NCBI RefSeq assembly: GCF_000019525.1
Contig: NC_010506.1
Span: 4,898,001 to 4,962,000 of the forward strand
Length of the DNA stretch: 64,000 nt
Direction: 5' to 3'
Origin: Shewanella woodyi ATCC 51908
Lineage (GTDB): Bacteria > Pseudomonadota > Gammaproteobacteria > Enterobacterales > Shewanellaceae
Positions within the stretch are counted from its first letter, which is position 1; each line of letters begins with the position of its first letter. The position numbers and the translations under genes are program-made. The notes under the pieces were generated by a model. It did no database searches. It worked only from the letters and a program-made list of their open reading frames with translations, and was not told the DNA's origin. Of this stretch, positions 35,999 to 44,679 are shown in pieces.

Positions 35999-36791
35999 GC
36001 AAACCCAAGCACTCTTTATGACATACATACTCTCAGATAAGGAGAGTGATGCCGACCAAGATGATAAGTTTTCAGCTTTCTCCTCTATTATCACAGCTAA
36101 GAGTGAAGAGGATGGCAAAACCCGACTTGGGATCTATGCCAGTGCCTATCGACTCAGATTAATTGAGACCATAGAGACAGATCACGAGATCTTAGGGGTA
36201 TACTTAGGCGATGAGCTTTTTGACAAGATGGCTCAAGCCTATATCAATGCGCACCCATCATCATTTCGCTCACTGCGGCATTTCTGTGATGCCCTGCCGC
36301 AATTTCTCAGTGACGATAGCTTTTTCAGCCAATACCCTATCCTATCCCATATCGCCACTTTCGAGCGCCGCTTACTCAACGCTTTCGATGCAGAAGAACA
36401 GCCTAGAGCCAGCTTTACCGAGCTTGAACAACTTGCCCCAGAGCACTGGCCCGAGAGTCAATTCAGGTTCCACTCTAGCGTACAAATATTTCAGTGCCAA
36501 AGTAATGCAGTCGAAAGCTGGCAGGCCTTGAAAAATGAACAGACACCGCCCCAGCCCGACTACAGTATCGCCAGTGCCTGGTTGCTCTGGCGAGGTGAAG
36601 AGCGACTCACAGAGTTTATCTCTCTCACCGAATATCAGCTGGTGCTTTTAGAGGGCTTCATCAAGGGCAATACCTTAGCCCAGCAGTGTGAACTCATGCT
36701 CAACTACTTTGATGAGGAGCAGGCTCCCGTTAAGGTATTACAAGCGATACGAGCTTGGTTCGACATGGGGATTATCCGTGCAATTGCGTAA
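35985..36791 (+). CDS. bufC: DUF2063/HvfC-type partner protein (BufC-like)
   Basis: A 268-residue protein from the ATG at 35985, overlapping the end of the DUF692 gene, with AGGA upstream. The N-terminal DUF2063 domain includes RLGIYASAYRLRLIETIETD, HEILGVYLGDELFDKMAQAY, then FRSLRHFCDALPQFL. Such proteins deliver the precursor to the DUF692 enzyme (MbnC/HvfC/BufC role). The C-terminal part resembles a small winged-helix-like RiPP recognition element. With the two upstream genes it completes a minimal bufferin locus; no transporter genes follow. Confidence 0.88.
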   Translation: MTSLKQTQALFMTYILSDKESDADQDDKFSAFSSIITAKSEEDGKTRLGIYASAYRLRLIETIETDHEILGVYLGDELFDKMAQAYINAHPSSFRSLRHFCDALPQFLSDDSFFSQYPILSHIATFERRLLNAFDAEEQPRASFTELEQLAPEHWPESQFRFHSSVQIFQCQSNAVESWQALKNEQTPPQPDYSIASAWLLWRGEERLTEFISLTEYQLVLLEGFIKGNTLAQQCELMLNYFDEEQAPVKVLQAIRAWFDMGIIRAIA

Positions 36792-36798
36792 GCGGTAA

Positions 36799-36819
36799 GT
36801 TTCGAGTTTCGAGTTTCGA
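36799..36819. repeat. Tandem heptamer GTTTCGA x3
   Basis: Three exact 7-bp units directly after the bufC stop. The reverse complement (TCGAAAC x2) recurs at 51647-51660. Confidence 0.8.
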
Positions 36820-36923
36820 AGCAGAATAGAAACCTGCCGTGCAGTATTTCCTCACCTTTCAAAAGCCTCCCACACATTAATACTGGACGTTTTTTGTTCT
36901 CTGACATAGTATACAGATAACAG

Positions 36924-36941
36924 ACCGACCAATCAGTCGGT
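36924..36941. promoter_or_regulatory. TetR-type operator upstream of aldehyde dehydrogenase
   Basis: ACCGAC-CAATCA-GTCGGT is a perfect inverted repeat with a 6-base spacer, of the form bound by many TetR proteins acting on fatty-acid or aldehyde genes. It lies 59 bases before the dehydrogenase start; the TetR gene downstream is the probable ligand. Confidence 0.7.
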
Positions 36942-36999
36942 TTAGTTGATTAACAAATAACAGCCTCACCCACACATACCCTATAGCAGGAGCGAGCAG

Positions 37000-38439
37000 A
37001 TGAACATGCCTATTCAACAGACAGATAATGATCTAGTTCAAGCAGTTAACTTAACTGAACTACTTCAATCTCAACAGCAAAGCTATCGCTCACAGCCCGC
37101 TCCAGCCTATGAACTTAGGGTAAAACAACTTCATGCACTAAAAGCTGCACTGCTCAAGTTTAAGCAGCCGTTAGCCGAAGCACTTAACCGAGATTACGGC
37201 AGCCGCTCTGTCGATGACACCATGATCTCAGACATCATGCCTTGCCTTAACAACATCAACTACAGCCTTAAAAACCTAAAGAAGTGGATGAAACCAAGTC
37301 ATCGACATGCAGGGCTTCTGCTCGCTCCTGCTAAAGTAAAGGTTCAATACCAGCCTGTGGGTGTTGTCGGCATTATTGTGCCATGGAACTTTCCTGTTAT
37401 GCTGTCTGTTGGCCCCTTGATCACCGCACTCTCTGCCGGTAATCGAGCCATGTTAAAGCTGTCTGAGTTTACTCCTGAAACCAATAAGGTGATCACTGAG
37501 ATGCTAAGCAGCATCTTTGATACCAATACCGTTGCCGTCGTTGAAGGGGAAGCCGATGTTGCTGCAGAGTTCTCCGGGCTGCCTTTCGACCACCTGCTTT
37601 TTACAGGCTCTACCACAGTAGGACGCCATGTAATGCGAGCTGCTGCTGCGAATCTAACCCCAGTCACTCTTGAGCTAGGGGGGAAATCCCCAGTGATAGT
37701 CGCCCCCGATATGCCGATAGAGACCGCTGTTGAGCGCATGATCTATGGTAAATGTTTAAACTCAGGGCAAATATGTGTGGCACCGGACTACATCTTAGTG
37801 CCGAAGGAGAAACAGGCTGAATTTGTCGCAGCTTACCAGAAAAAGTTCACAGCCATGTACGGCAACGTCAGTGACAACAGTGACTACGGCGCCATTATCA
37901 ATGAGCGCCAGTTCGAGCGTTTAACCTCTGTACTTGAGGATGCAAAAGCCAAGGGCGCCACCGTTATCAGTGCCAATGATGAACCCATCAACACAGAAAA
38001 ACGCAAAATCCCCACTCAGCTTATTACCGACGTCAGTGATGAGATGATATTGATGCAAGATGAGATATTCGGGCCTCTGCTTCCCATCTTAGGCTATGAC
38101 AATCTGGATGAGGCGATAACCTACATCAATGATAGACCTCGTCCATTAGCGCTCTACTTGATGAGCTTTAACCAACAGACTCAAGATAAAGTACTTAATA
38201 ACACCCACTCAGGTGGCGTCTGTATCAATGAAACTGTGTTCCACGTTGCCGCTGACGATGCGCCATTTGGCGGTATTGGACCATCAGGTATGGGGCACTA
38301 TCATGGCAAAGAGGGCTTCTTGACCTTAAGTCATGCTAAAACAGTGCTTAGCCGAGGAAAGCTTAATACAGGTAAGTTCGTTCACCCACCTTACGGTACG
38401 GGTATTCAAGCCATGCTATACAAGCTATTTATGCGCTAG
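37000..38439 (+). CDS. calB: Coniferyl-aldehyde-dehydrogenase-like NAD(P) aldehyde dehydrogenase
   Basis: A 479-residue aldehyde dehydrogenase oxidising an aldehyde to its acid. VGIIVPWNFPVMLSVGPLI is the cofactor-binding start and FTGSTTVGRHVM the Rossmann loop. The catalytic Glu is in TLELGGKSPVIV and the catalytic Cys in LNSGQICVAPDYILV. The C-terminal AADDAPFGGIGPSGMGHYHG with the membrane-associating tail resembles coniferyl/fatty aldehyde dehydrogenases, so a long-chain or aromatic aldehyde is likely. A TetR operator lies upstream and a TetR gene downstream. The gene symbol is a tentative family label. Confidence 0.88.
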   Translation: MNMPIQQTDNDLVQAVNLTELLQSQQQSYRSQPAPAYELRVKQLHALKAALLKFKQPLAEALNRDYGSRSVDDTMISDIMPCLNNINYSLKNLKKWMKPSHRHAGLLLAPAKVKVQYQPVGVVGIIVPWNFPVMLSVGPLITALSAGNRAMLKLSEFTPETNKVITEMLSSIFDTNTVAVVEGEADVAAEFSGLPFDHLLFTGSTTVGRHVMRAAAANLTPVTLELGGKSPVIVAPDMPIETAVERMIYGKCLNSGQICVAPDYILVPKEKQAEFVAAYQKKFTAMYGNVSDNSDYGAIINERQFERLTSVLEDAKAKGATVISANDEPINTEKRKIPTQLITDVSDEMILMQDEIFGPLLPILGYDNLDEAITYINDRPRPLALYLMSFNQQTQDKVLNNTHSGGVCINETVFHVAADDAPFGGIGPSGMGHYHGKEGFLTLSHAKTVLSRGKLNTGKFVHPPYGTGIQAMLYKLFMR

Positions 38440-38471
38440 TTATTTCTAGGTTCTAGGCTTGATTACTAGCA

Positions 38472-38541
38472 GGTTCTAGGTTCTAGGTTCTAGGTTCTAG
38501 GTTCTAGGTTCTAGGTTCTAGGTTCTAGGTTCTAGGTTCTA
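38472..38541. repeat. Tandem heptamer GGTTCTA x10
   Basis: Ten exact 7-bp units (70 bp) between the aldehyde dehydrogenase stop and the TetR gene, with a further broken copy near 38446-38457. The same unit recurs at 53256-53289. No gene lies in 38440-38660 apart from this array. Confidence 0.95.
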
Positions 38542-38660
38542 GCAGCATGCTGAAACAAGTTGTGCATGACAAATTGAGTCACTATCTCTGTCATCCTGAG
38601 TTTATCTCAGGAGCTGGCTTTGTAATAACAAGAAAGTTAATCAGGTAAGACAAGTCGTTG

Positions 38661-39242
38661 ATGAGCAAACCAGATAAGAAACAAGCTATTTTAGATACCG
38701 CGCTGACACTATTTGTCAGCCAAGGTTTTTATGCAACCTCAACGGCGTCTATTGCCAAAAAGGCGGGGGTAGCAACGGGTACCCTGTTTCACCATTTTCC
38801 CTCAAAAGATGAGTTGATGAACCATCTATTCATCTCCATTAAGCAGGAGTTTGCCGATGCGATTCTCACCTCGGTGACCGATAGCGGCAATCTAAAACAG
38901 GATGCACAACATCTCTGGTACGCTGCCATTCAGTGGGCCATAGAAAATCCACTCAAGCAGGAGTTTTTTCAGCAATACTCCATGTCCCCCTCTATTCCGC
39001 TGGAGATCCGCGAGCAAGCGATGAACTCAATACTCAGTTTTATGGGAGCCTTGATGCAAAAAGGCCATGCTCTAGGATTACTAGCAGACTATCCCCTAAG
39101 CCTGATGCAAGACAACTGCCACGGCCAGTTCCTAGCCGCCACCCGTTACTTTCTAGATAACCCAGGCAAATGGCAGGAGCCAACACACAAAGAGGCCAGC
39201 TTTGCGATGTTTTGGAATGCGATGAGAACGGATAACGGATAA
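38661..39242 (+). CDS. TetR family transcriptional regulator
   Basis: A 193-residue TetR repressor from the ATG at 38661 (MSKPDKKQAILDTALTLFVS). An adjacent TTG at 38658 is a weaker start. The helix-turn-helix reads STASIAKKAGVATGTLFHHF, followed by PSKDELMNHLF. The all-helical effector domain suits a hydrophobic or aldehyde ligand. It lies 3' of the aldehyde dehydrogenase and probably acts at the ACCGAC/GTCGGT site upstream of it. The last codons and the stop lie inside an AACGGAT tandem array, so the array has grown into the gene's 3' end. Confidence 0.88.
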   Translation: MSKPDKKQAILDTALTLFVSQGFYATSTASIAKKAGVATGTLFHHFPSKDELMNHLFISIKQEFADAILTSVTDSGNLKQDAQHLWYAAIQWAIENPLKQEFFQQYSMSPSIPLEIREQAMNSILSFMGALMQKGHALGLLADYPLSLMQDNCHGQFLAATRYFLDNPGKWQEPTHKEASFAMFWNAMRTDNG

Positions 39243-39274
39243 CGGATAACGGATAACGGATAACGGATAACGGA
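39227..39274. repeat. Tandem heptamer AACGGAT, about 7 copies
   Basis: Six exact units plus six bases of a seventh, spanning the end of the TetR gene (stop at 39240-39242) and the spacer after it. Confidence 0.95.
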
Positions 39275-39278
39275 AATA

Positions 39279-39311
39279 TAATCGTGCCTCACTAACAATG
39301 AGGCACGATTA
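39279..39311. terminator. Strong bidirectional-type hairpin
   Basis: AATCGTGCCTCA (39280-39291) pairs perfectly with TGAGGCACGATT (39299-39310), with one further pair outside. It lies between convergent genes. The minus strand continues TATATTT, which is the better T-tract, so it chiefly ends the transcript of the small secreted protein gene. Confidence 0.8.
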
Positions 39312-39315
39312 AGAA

Positions 39316-39537
39316 TTACTCCTTCTCTTTCTTACTTTTACTCTCTTTTTTACCACCTGGGTTACGCCCTTTCTTTTCAGGGACACCACTGCCATGGGCA
39401 TCATTCCAATGTTTGTCATCTAGATTTTTCTCTGCTTTCTCATGAGCCTTATCATCATGCTCAGGTTCTGCAGCATAAGTGGCGGTACTGAAAAATAAGA
39501 TTGAAATAAGTAGTATTAACTTTGTATATAACATCAT
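39316..39537 (-). CDS. Small exported Lys/Glu-rich protein
   Basis: A 73-residue protein with a clear signal peptide (hydrophobic residues 6-18, cleavage after ATYAAE). The mature part is highly charged, rich in Lys, Glu, Asp and His (HDDKAHEKAEKNLDDKHWND), with a Gly/Lys tail. The first ATG follows GGAG and the gene begins directly after the stop of the upstream membrane protein gene, so they share an operon. I do not recognise the family. Its His and acidic residues might bind metal; this is speculation. Confidence 0.75.
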   Translation of the reverse strand: MMLYTKLILLISILFFSTATYAAEPEHDDKAHEKAEKNLDDKHWNDAHGSGVPEKKGRNPGGKKESKSKKEKE

Positions 39538-40125
39538 TTAATCTCCATTTATTGATGATGGTGCGCGATTAGCGCGTTTTTTTGGGGTAATTTCTTTAGG
39601 GAAAACAAGATAAAACGGAGCAGATTCATCATAAATAACAGTGGGCAGCTCCGAAGAGTAAAGATCCTCTTCCTGTGTTGATTCTTGCTTGATTATCTCC
39701 GCTAAAAGCTCAATTTCTTCACTTCTAATCTGATATATTTTTGCTACATCTTCATCTGAATATCCGAGCAAGTTCATCTTCTCTTTTACCAAAATCCAAT
39801 CCAACGCCTCTTTAGTACTCTTTGGTTTAGCCGCTCCTTCCCAAGGTAGAATCTGATTAACTTGAATATTAGACTCGGTACGATAAAAGCCTCCTGAAAC
39901 AGTGCCAATGAAAAGTGAAATAGAGACAACAAGCATGCTGATGCCTAAAAACTTAGCGCCATACTTATTAGAGTTATTGATATTCAGCACATATTGAGTA
40001 CCTAATAAAGTACCAATAAAACCAAAAATACTCGTTAGAAATAACCCAATAACTGGGGTATTAGACGCCCCTAAGAGGAAACCAATAAACAGTGAAAAAA
40101 ACGTAAATCCTAGATATAGACTCAT
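39538..40125 (-). CDS. Membrane protein of unknown function with C-terminal soluble part
   Basis: About 195 residues from the ATG at 40125, which has AGGGAG at the right distance; an in-frame start at 40155 is weaker. Three hydrophobic helices fill residues 1-90 (LGFTFFSLFIGFLLGA, VIGLFLTSIFGFIGTLLG, FLGISMLVVSISLFIG). The rest is acidic and probably cytoplasmic or periplasmic, including STKEALDWILVKEKMNLLGY with a possible helical pair. No known family. Two-gene operon with the small exported protein. Confidence 0.72.
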   Translation of the reverse strand: MSLYLGFTFFSLFIGFLLGASNTPVIGLFLTSIFGFIGTLLGTQYVLNINNSNKYGAKFLGISMLVVSISLFIGTVSGGFYRTESNIQVNQILPWEGAAKPKSTKEALDWILVKEKMNLLGYSDEDVAKIYQIRSEEIELLAEIIKQESTQEEDLYSSELPTVIYDESAPFYLVFPKEITPKKRANRAPSSINGD

Positions 40126-40438
40126 AACGCTCCCTGTAAAATCAATTACGCTCAACCTTGATGTTTTTCCGAATTAATATATCGAAAAACAAAGCCTTTC
40201 CAATTAAAAGCTTCATAAAGAAACAGATTATTAGATAACATAACAGAACAAATAATAACCACAAGTCTAAACAATTGAGTCTTGTTACTCGCCGTCCACA
40301 GAGCCTCTGCGAACAGGAGAAAGATTTGATCTTTGATTAAAAGCGGTGGAGAGAGCTTGCCGGATAATAAGCGCTAACTCTCTTTTAGATTGGAATCATA
40401 TAAATATCTGCACGTTTCACACAAAAGAGAAAAGCAGA
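40126..40438. other. Intergenic region, 313 bases
   Basis: AT-rich spacer between the sensor kinase gene and a membrane protein gene, both on the minus strand. AGAGAG near 40351 and CTCTCT near 40379 could form a weak, long-loop hairpin after the kinase. No gene or clear promoter is recognised. Confidence 0.3.
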
Positions 40439-41830
40439 TTAAACAGATGGTAGCCAAACCCTCACACAAAGCCCCATATCATCGCGATTATGTAGGCTAA
40501 TGCGTCCATCGTGGGCTTCAATAATTTCACGGCAAAGAGGCAAGCCAAGTCCTGTACCAGACTGCTTAGTGGAGTAGAAAGGCAGTAGAGCTTGTTTAAG
40601 TACCTCGGCGGGCATTCCGCTGCCCTCATCTTTCACCTCAATCACTGTTCCACTCATCACTCGCCCTTCACTATCCAGAGCGCGATTATTGGCATTAAGT
40701 GGGGATGATGCTTCAATGCTTAAGCTCACTCCCGCTATCTTTGAGCCTGATTCATGGGCGTTTTTCAACAGATTCAGTAATACCTGCTCCATCTGAATAA
40801 GATCGAACTCACCACTGTCACTAGGCAGCTCACCAAGCAGAGTAAACTGATAATGCTGACCTAGCTGATCCACCAATTTACGCCAATCGACTCTCTCTTT
40901 TTTAGGTAGGGGAAGTTTAGCAAAGCGGGCATAATTGAAGATAAACTGGCTAAGGTGGCTGGTTCTATCCTCAATCGTATCGAAGATCATCTTAAGCTTA
41001 GGATCATTAAGATCTTTGGTCAGCATACGCCCAGAGTTCACCATAGAGGCGATAGGCGCTACAGAGTTATTCAGCTCATGACTGATTATTCGTATCACCT
41101 TTTTCCAAACAGCGACCTCTTGTCGATTTAACTCATGGGTCATCTGCCTTAGCAGTACCAGATGATGATACTGACCATTAAGCAAAAATTGCCCCCGTGA
41201 TAGGTGCCAGGTCTCATCCTCATCTTGACCCTCAACAGACAAGGTAAACAACCCACCTTTTGGCTTGCTTAATGCCGATGACAGCTCATCGCTGACCTTG
41301 TCCATCACCTCCTGCAATAGGAAACCATTGATATGATTACCTTGGTTTAATAGATGTCTTGCGGCATCATTAGCATAGATAATACGTTGGTCATCATCGA
41401 GCAGTAACATGACATTCGGCGAGCTCTGGATCACTTTATCCAGCAATAACTCACGCTGGTAGATATATTGTCGCTCCTGCCTTAGAGTTTCGGCAGATTC
41501 ATTAAATAGTTCAATCAAACTCTGTAGTTGAGGCTCTCCACTAGCAGGAATAGTGACACTAAAGTCGTTATCTTTAAAATTAAGCAGGCCCACCTCAAGT
41601 GCATTAAGGCTAGTAGCGAGAGTCCGAGTGGCATAATAACTAATAACCCAAGCGCACAGAGCCGCAAGCATAAATATCATGACAAAAGAGAACATTGAGG
41701 CGGCGATAAAGGTTTGTGGCTGCGTCATCTTAAACATGACAAACAATGACAAACCAGTACCGACTTGAGAAGCGAATACAGCGCCAAGAATCAATTTAGT
41801 GCGTAGCGAGAGAAACGAAAACAGTGCCAT
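40439..41830 (-). CDS. Sensor histidine kinase (NtrY-like, PAS-containing)
   Basis: A 463-residue inner-membrane kinase. Two helices (about 10-33 and 42-66) flank a very short periplasmic loop. A HAMP-like linker and a PAS segment follow (SSPNVMLLLDDDQRIIYAND). The H-box IISHELNNSVAPI carries the phosphorylated His251, then the N-box NLLKNAHESG, G1 DEGSGMP and G2 SGTGLGLPLC. The short loop suggests it senses membrane or intracellular signals. It lies 18 bases after the sigma-54 response regulator gene, its partner, and the pair sits at the 3' end of the efflux cluster. Confidence 0.93.
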   Translation of the reverse strand: MALFSFLSLRTKLILGAVFASQVGTGLSLFVMFKMTQPQTFIAASMFSFVMIFMLAALCAWVISYYATRTLATSLNALEVGLLNFKDNDFSVTIPASGEPQLQSLIELFNESAETLRQERQYIYQRELLLDKVIQSSPNVMLLLDDDQRIIYANDAARHLLNQGNHINGFLLQEVMDKVSDELSSALSKPKGGLFTLSVEGQDEDETWHLSRGQFLLNGQYHHLVLLRQMTHELNRQEVAVWKKVIRIISHELNNSVAPIASMVNSGRMLTKDLNDPKLKMIFDTIEDRTSHLSQFIFNYARFAKLPLPKKERVDWRKLVDQLGQHYQFTLLGELPSDSGEFDLIQMEQVLLNLLKNAHESGSKIAGVSLSIEASSPLNANNRALDSEGRVMSGTVIEVKDEGSGMPAEVLKQALLPFYSTKQSGTGLGLPLCREIIEAHDGRISLHNRDDMGLCVRVWLPSV

Positions 41831-41848
41831 TAACAGATATACCCTCGA

Positions 41849-43306
41849 TTATTTATCTATGCCGAATTTTTCCATTCTGCGATAAAGCGCTTGGCGACTC
41901 AAACCTAATGATTTGGCCACTCTGGCGATAACCCCACCATGTTGGATAAGCGCAGCTTCTATCTCACTTTTCTCAAGCTGAGTTTTATCGGTCTCTGCCC
42001 CTCTTGAATCAAGCTGCTCTGTAGACTCAGGACTTATTGAGCTAGCAGTATCAGACTGAGCTTGTACTTGACTCTGTACAAGGGCTTGTACTTGAGCAGA
42101 GCGAACACTGGAATCATCTTCAGACAGGTGGCTAATGCTACCAAGGCCAAAATCCGATGGCGTTAATTTAGGGCTACTTGCTAAGATCACAGCTCGCTTA
42201 CAGGCATTTTCCAGCTCACGTACATTGCCAGGCCAAGGGTGTGCAACTAATGATTCTTGCGCTTGTTTATTCAGTGAAAACTCTCTGCCAATAAAGTGTT
42301 CGACCAGAGGCAATATATCATCTTGACGTTGATTGAGCGGTGCTAAGGCAAGCTCAATCACGTTAAGTCGATAGAAGAGGTCTTCACGAAAACACCCCTG
42401 TTTAATATCTTCAGCAAGGTCAGCATTGGTTGCACTGAGTACCCTGACATTCACTTTCTTAGTCTGGTGACTCCCAAGACGCTCAAACTCGCCAGTTTGC
42501 AACACCCGCAATAGTTTGATCTGACCCGACAAGGGCAAATTACCTATCTCATCCAGAAATAAAGTCCCACCATCGGCTGCCTCGAAACGACCAATACGTG
42601 TCTTGTTAGCACCTGTAAATGCTCCAGCCTCTGCACCAAACAGCTCAGCCTCTAATAGATCAATCGGCAAAGCGCCAACGTTAACCTTGATAAAAGGCTT
42701 GGTTTTGAGCGATGAGTTCGCGTGTATGATATCGGCAAGCTTATCTTTACCCGCACCATTGGGGCCAGTGATCAGCACAGAGACATCGGAGCGAGCGATC
42801 TGTAGTGCCAAATCCACGCTACGTTGCATGGCGCCACTGCCAAAGACAATGCCACACAGATCTGCGCCTTTAATTGCTGACATACGATCGTTTTCAACTC
42901 GAGTCAGTTGAGTATTGGCTTTAGATAACGCATGTAATGAGATCAGATTATTGATACTAGTGACTAACTTGGTGTCATCCCAAGGTTTGCCCATATAATC
43001 TGCTGCTCCCTCTTTTACTAACTCAACAGCTATCTCAAGTTGAGTCCATGCCGTTAGCAATACGATAGGTAGCTCGGGCTGCAGCTCTCTCAGCGCATAA
43101 AACAAGGCCTTTCCCTCTTCACCAGAGGTGGTGTCTTGGGTGAAGTTCATATCCTGAACCACTAAGGCGATATCATGTAATCGAATGAGTTCGAGGGCAA
43201 CCTCTGGAGAGAGACAAGTAAGGGTATTAAAGCCGTTCAGCTCTAACATAAGCGACAATGCGTTACACACTGCTTGGTTGTCATCGACGATGAGAATCGT
43301 ATCCAT
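41849..43306 (-). CDS. Sigma-54-dependent response regulator (NtrC family)
   Basis: A 485-residue activator. The receiver domain has Asp52 (LVVQDMNF) and GKPWDD. The AAA+ domain has Walker A ITGPNGAGKDKLAD, the sigma-54 contact loop AGAFTGANKTR and Walker B GGTLFLDEIGNLP, then WPGNVRELENACKRA. A Fis-type helix-turn-helix is at the end (RVAKSLGLSRQALYRRMEKF). A Gln/Ser-rich linker (about 405-450) is longer than usual. Its target is probably the adjacent ABC efflux operon, which starts with a sigma-54 promoter and repeated upstream sites. Confidence 0.94.
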   Translation of the reverse strand: MDTILIVDDNQAVCNALSLMLELNGFNTLTCLSPEVALELIRLHDIALVVQDMNFTQDTTSGEEGKALFYALRELQPELPIVLLTAWTQLEIAVELVKEGAADYMGKPWDDTKLVTSINNLISLHALSKANTQLTRVENDRMSAIKGADLCGIVFGSGAMQRSVDLALQIARSDVSVLITGPNGAGKDKLADIIHANSSLKTKPFIKVNVGALPIDLLEAELFGAEAGAFTGANKTRIGRFEAADGGTLFLDEIGNLPLSGQIKLLRVLQTGEFERLGSHQTKKVNVRVLSATNADLAEDIKQGCFREDLFYRLNVIELALAPLNQRQDDILPLVEHFIGREFSLNKQAQESLVAHPWPGNVRELENACKRAVILASSPKLTPSDFGLGSISHLSEDDSSVRSAQVQALVQSQVQAQSDTASSISPESTEQLDSRGAETDKTQLEKSEIEAALIQHGGVIARVAKSLGLSRQALYRRMEKFGIDK

Positions 43307-43439
43307 ACTTGAGTATTGTTCTTATATTGTTGAATATCTGAGTATTAGAACCATCAAACTAACTGAAAGTGAAAGAGAATTAAAGGACAATGCCCATCAA
43401 TACATGCCTCTTTCACTCATGGTTAACACTCACTTATCG

Positions 43440-44654
43440 CTAAACGCTGCGTGTTGCTATCGCCGGAGAGATCTTAGCCGCTTTTCTAGCGGGCAGAATC
43501 ACAGCTACCGTCGTCAACACCACTAAACCTACAACAGTAGCGATGGGGTAGATAAGCTCAAGCTGAGGTAAGCTGTAAACACTCATCAACTGCCTTCCTA
43601 ACTGCACTGCAACCAAAGCACCAATAACCCCACCTGTTAGACAGATAATGTAGTTCTCGACTAGGAAGAAGCTAACAATATCACGCTTCTTCGCCCCTAA
43701 AGCGCGGCGCGTGCCTATCTGTTTAGTGCGACGCTCGATATTGAACATCACCATACCCGCTAAACCCAGAGAGGTGATAAGCAATAATAGAATAACCATC
43801 ATAGAGAGCACTGTCGCCATCAGTTCATGATCACGATAGACACGCTTTCTGTGCTCTGTGATCATAGTAAAACCATCGATCACTCGATTCTTATTCTCTT
43901 TGTGTAGAGCCGCAATAATCTGTGGCTTAAGCTCTGTCATCAAGCCCGGTTCTGCACGAACAAGGAAACGGTTAAATGAGGTAAGTCCGAGCTCAACATT
44001 CAGAATAATCGCATTATCTAAGTGGCTGCTATTCACCCAAGCCCCTTGTAAGGTTTTAACCACCCCGATCACCTTGAGTGCTTGCTCTCCATATCCGCCA
44101 GCATAGATGGTCTGACCCACAGCAGGCTCATCCCCCCAAGTTACAGTAGCAAAAGCTTGACTAACAATTGCAAGATTTGCGGTATTCGGATGGCCAGACT
44201 CAATCTCAGATTGATAGAAGTTACGGCCAGCGATCATCTCAACCCCTAAGGTTTCCACCATCTGCTCATCGCCATAATAGATAGCAGCCTGTGGTGCATC
44301 TTTCGCGGTCTCTTCACTCTGACCATAGGTGAAAGTTGATGACCAGCCACCACCGCTCAGTGGCGTCATACTGCTGGTGGTTGAAGCTTTAACTCCAGCT
44401 AAGCCACGAATAATATCCATATCTCGACTGTTTTGAGCCGTATAGTCGACCCCCTCTTCGAAGTTATAGACAGTGAAGTCAAAAACTTCATCTTCTACTA
44501 AACCTGAGTCACGACTCATCAGCTGTACCCGCTCATTAATAATAAAGCTGGCGTTGGCAACGATAGCCACTGATAAAATGATCTGTAGCAGTAACAGTAA
44601 CGGACCGCTTTTGTTATGTCGTAGCGTGCTGATAATCGGTTTAATCTGCAACAT
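43440..44654 (-). CDS. MacB/FtsX-type ABC transporter permease
   Basis: A 404-residue permease with an N-terminal helix (about 18-38), a large periplasmic MacB-PCD domain, and three C-terminal helices of the FtsX domain (VLSMMVILLLLITSLGLAGM, IICLTGGVIGALVAV, VVGLVVLTTVAVILPARKA). The ERRTKQIGTRRALGAKKRDI segment is the FtsX signature. It is the second permease of the operon and likely pairs with the one 25 bases upstream as a heterodimer driven by the ATPase. Substrate unknown; MacB-type systems export peptides, toxins or lipids by mechanotransmission. Confidence 0.9.
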   Translation of the reverse strand: MLQIKPIISTLRHNKSGPLLLLLQIILSVAIVANASFIINERVQLMSRDSGLVEDEVFDFTVYNFEEGVDYTAQNSRDMDIIRGLAGVKASTTSSMTPLSGGGWSSTFTYGQSEETAKDAPQAAIYYGDEQMVETLGVEMIAGRNFYQSEIESGHPNTANLAIVSQAFATVTWGDEPAVGQTIYAGGYGEQALKVIGVVKTLQGAWVNSSHLDNAIILNVELGLTSFNRFLVRAEPGLMTELKPQIIAALHKENKNRVIDGFTMITEHRKRVYRDHELMATVLSMMVILLLLITSLGLAGMVMFNIERRTKQIGTRRALGAKKRDIVSFFLVENYIICLTGGVIGALVAVQLGRQLMSVYSLPQLELIYPIATVVGLVVLTTVAVILPARKAAKISPAIATRSV

Positions 44655-44679
44655 AGTTCTTTTCCTTAAACTCTTTTGT

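Noticed and set aside
38472..38541. Possible CRISPR or direct-repeat array
   Set aside because: Units are 7 bp with no spacers between them; it is a simple tandem repeat.
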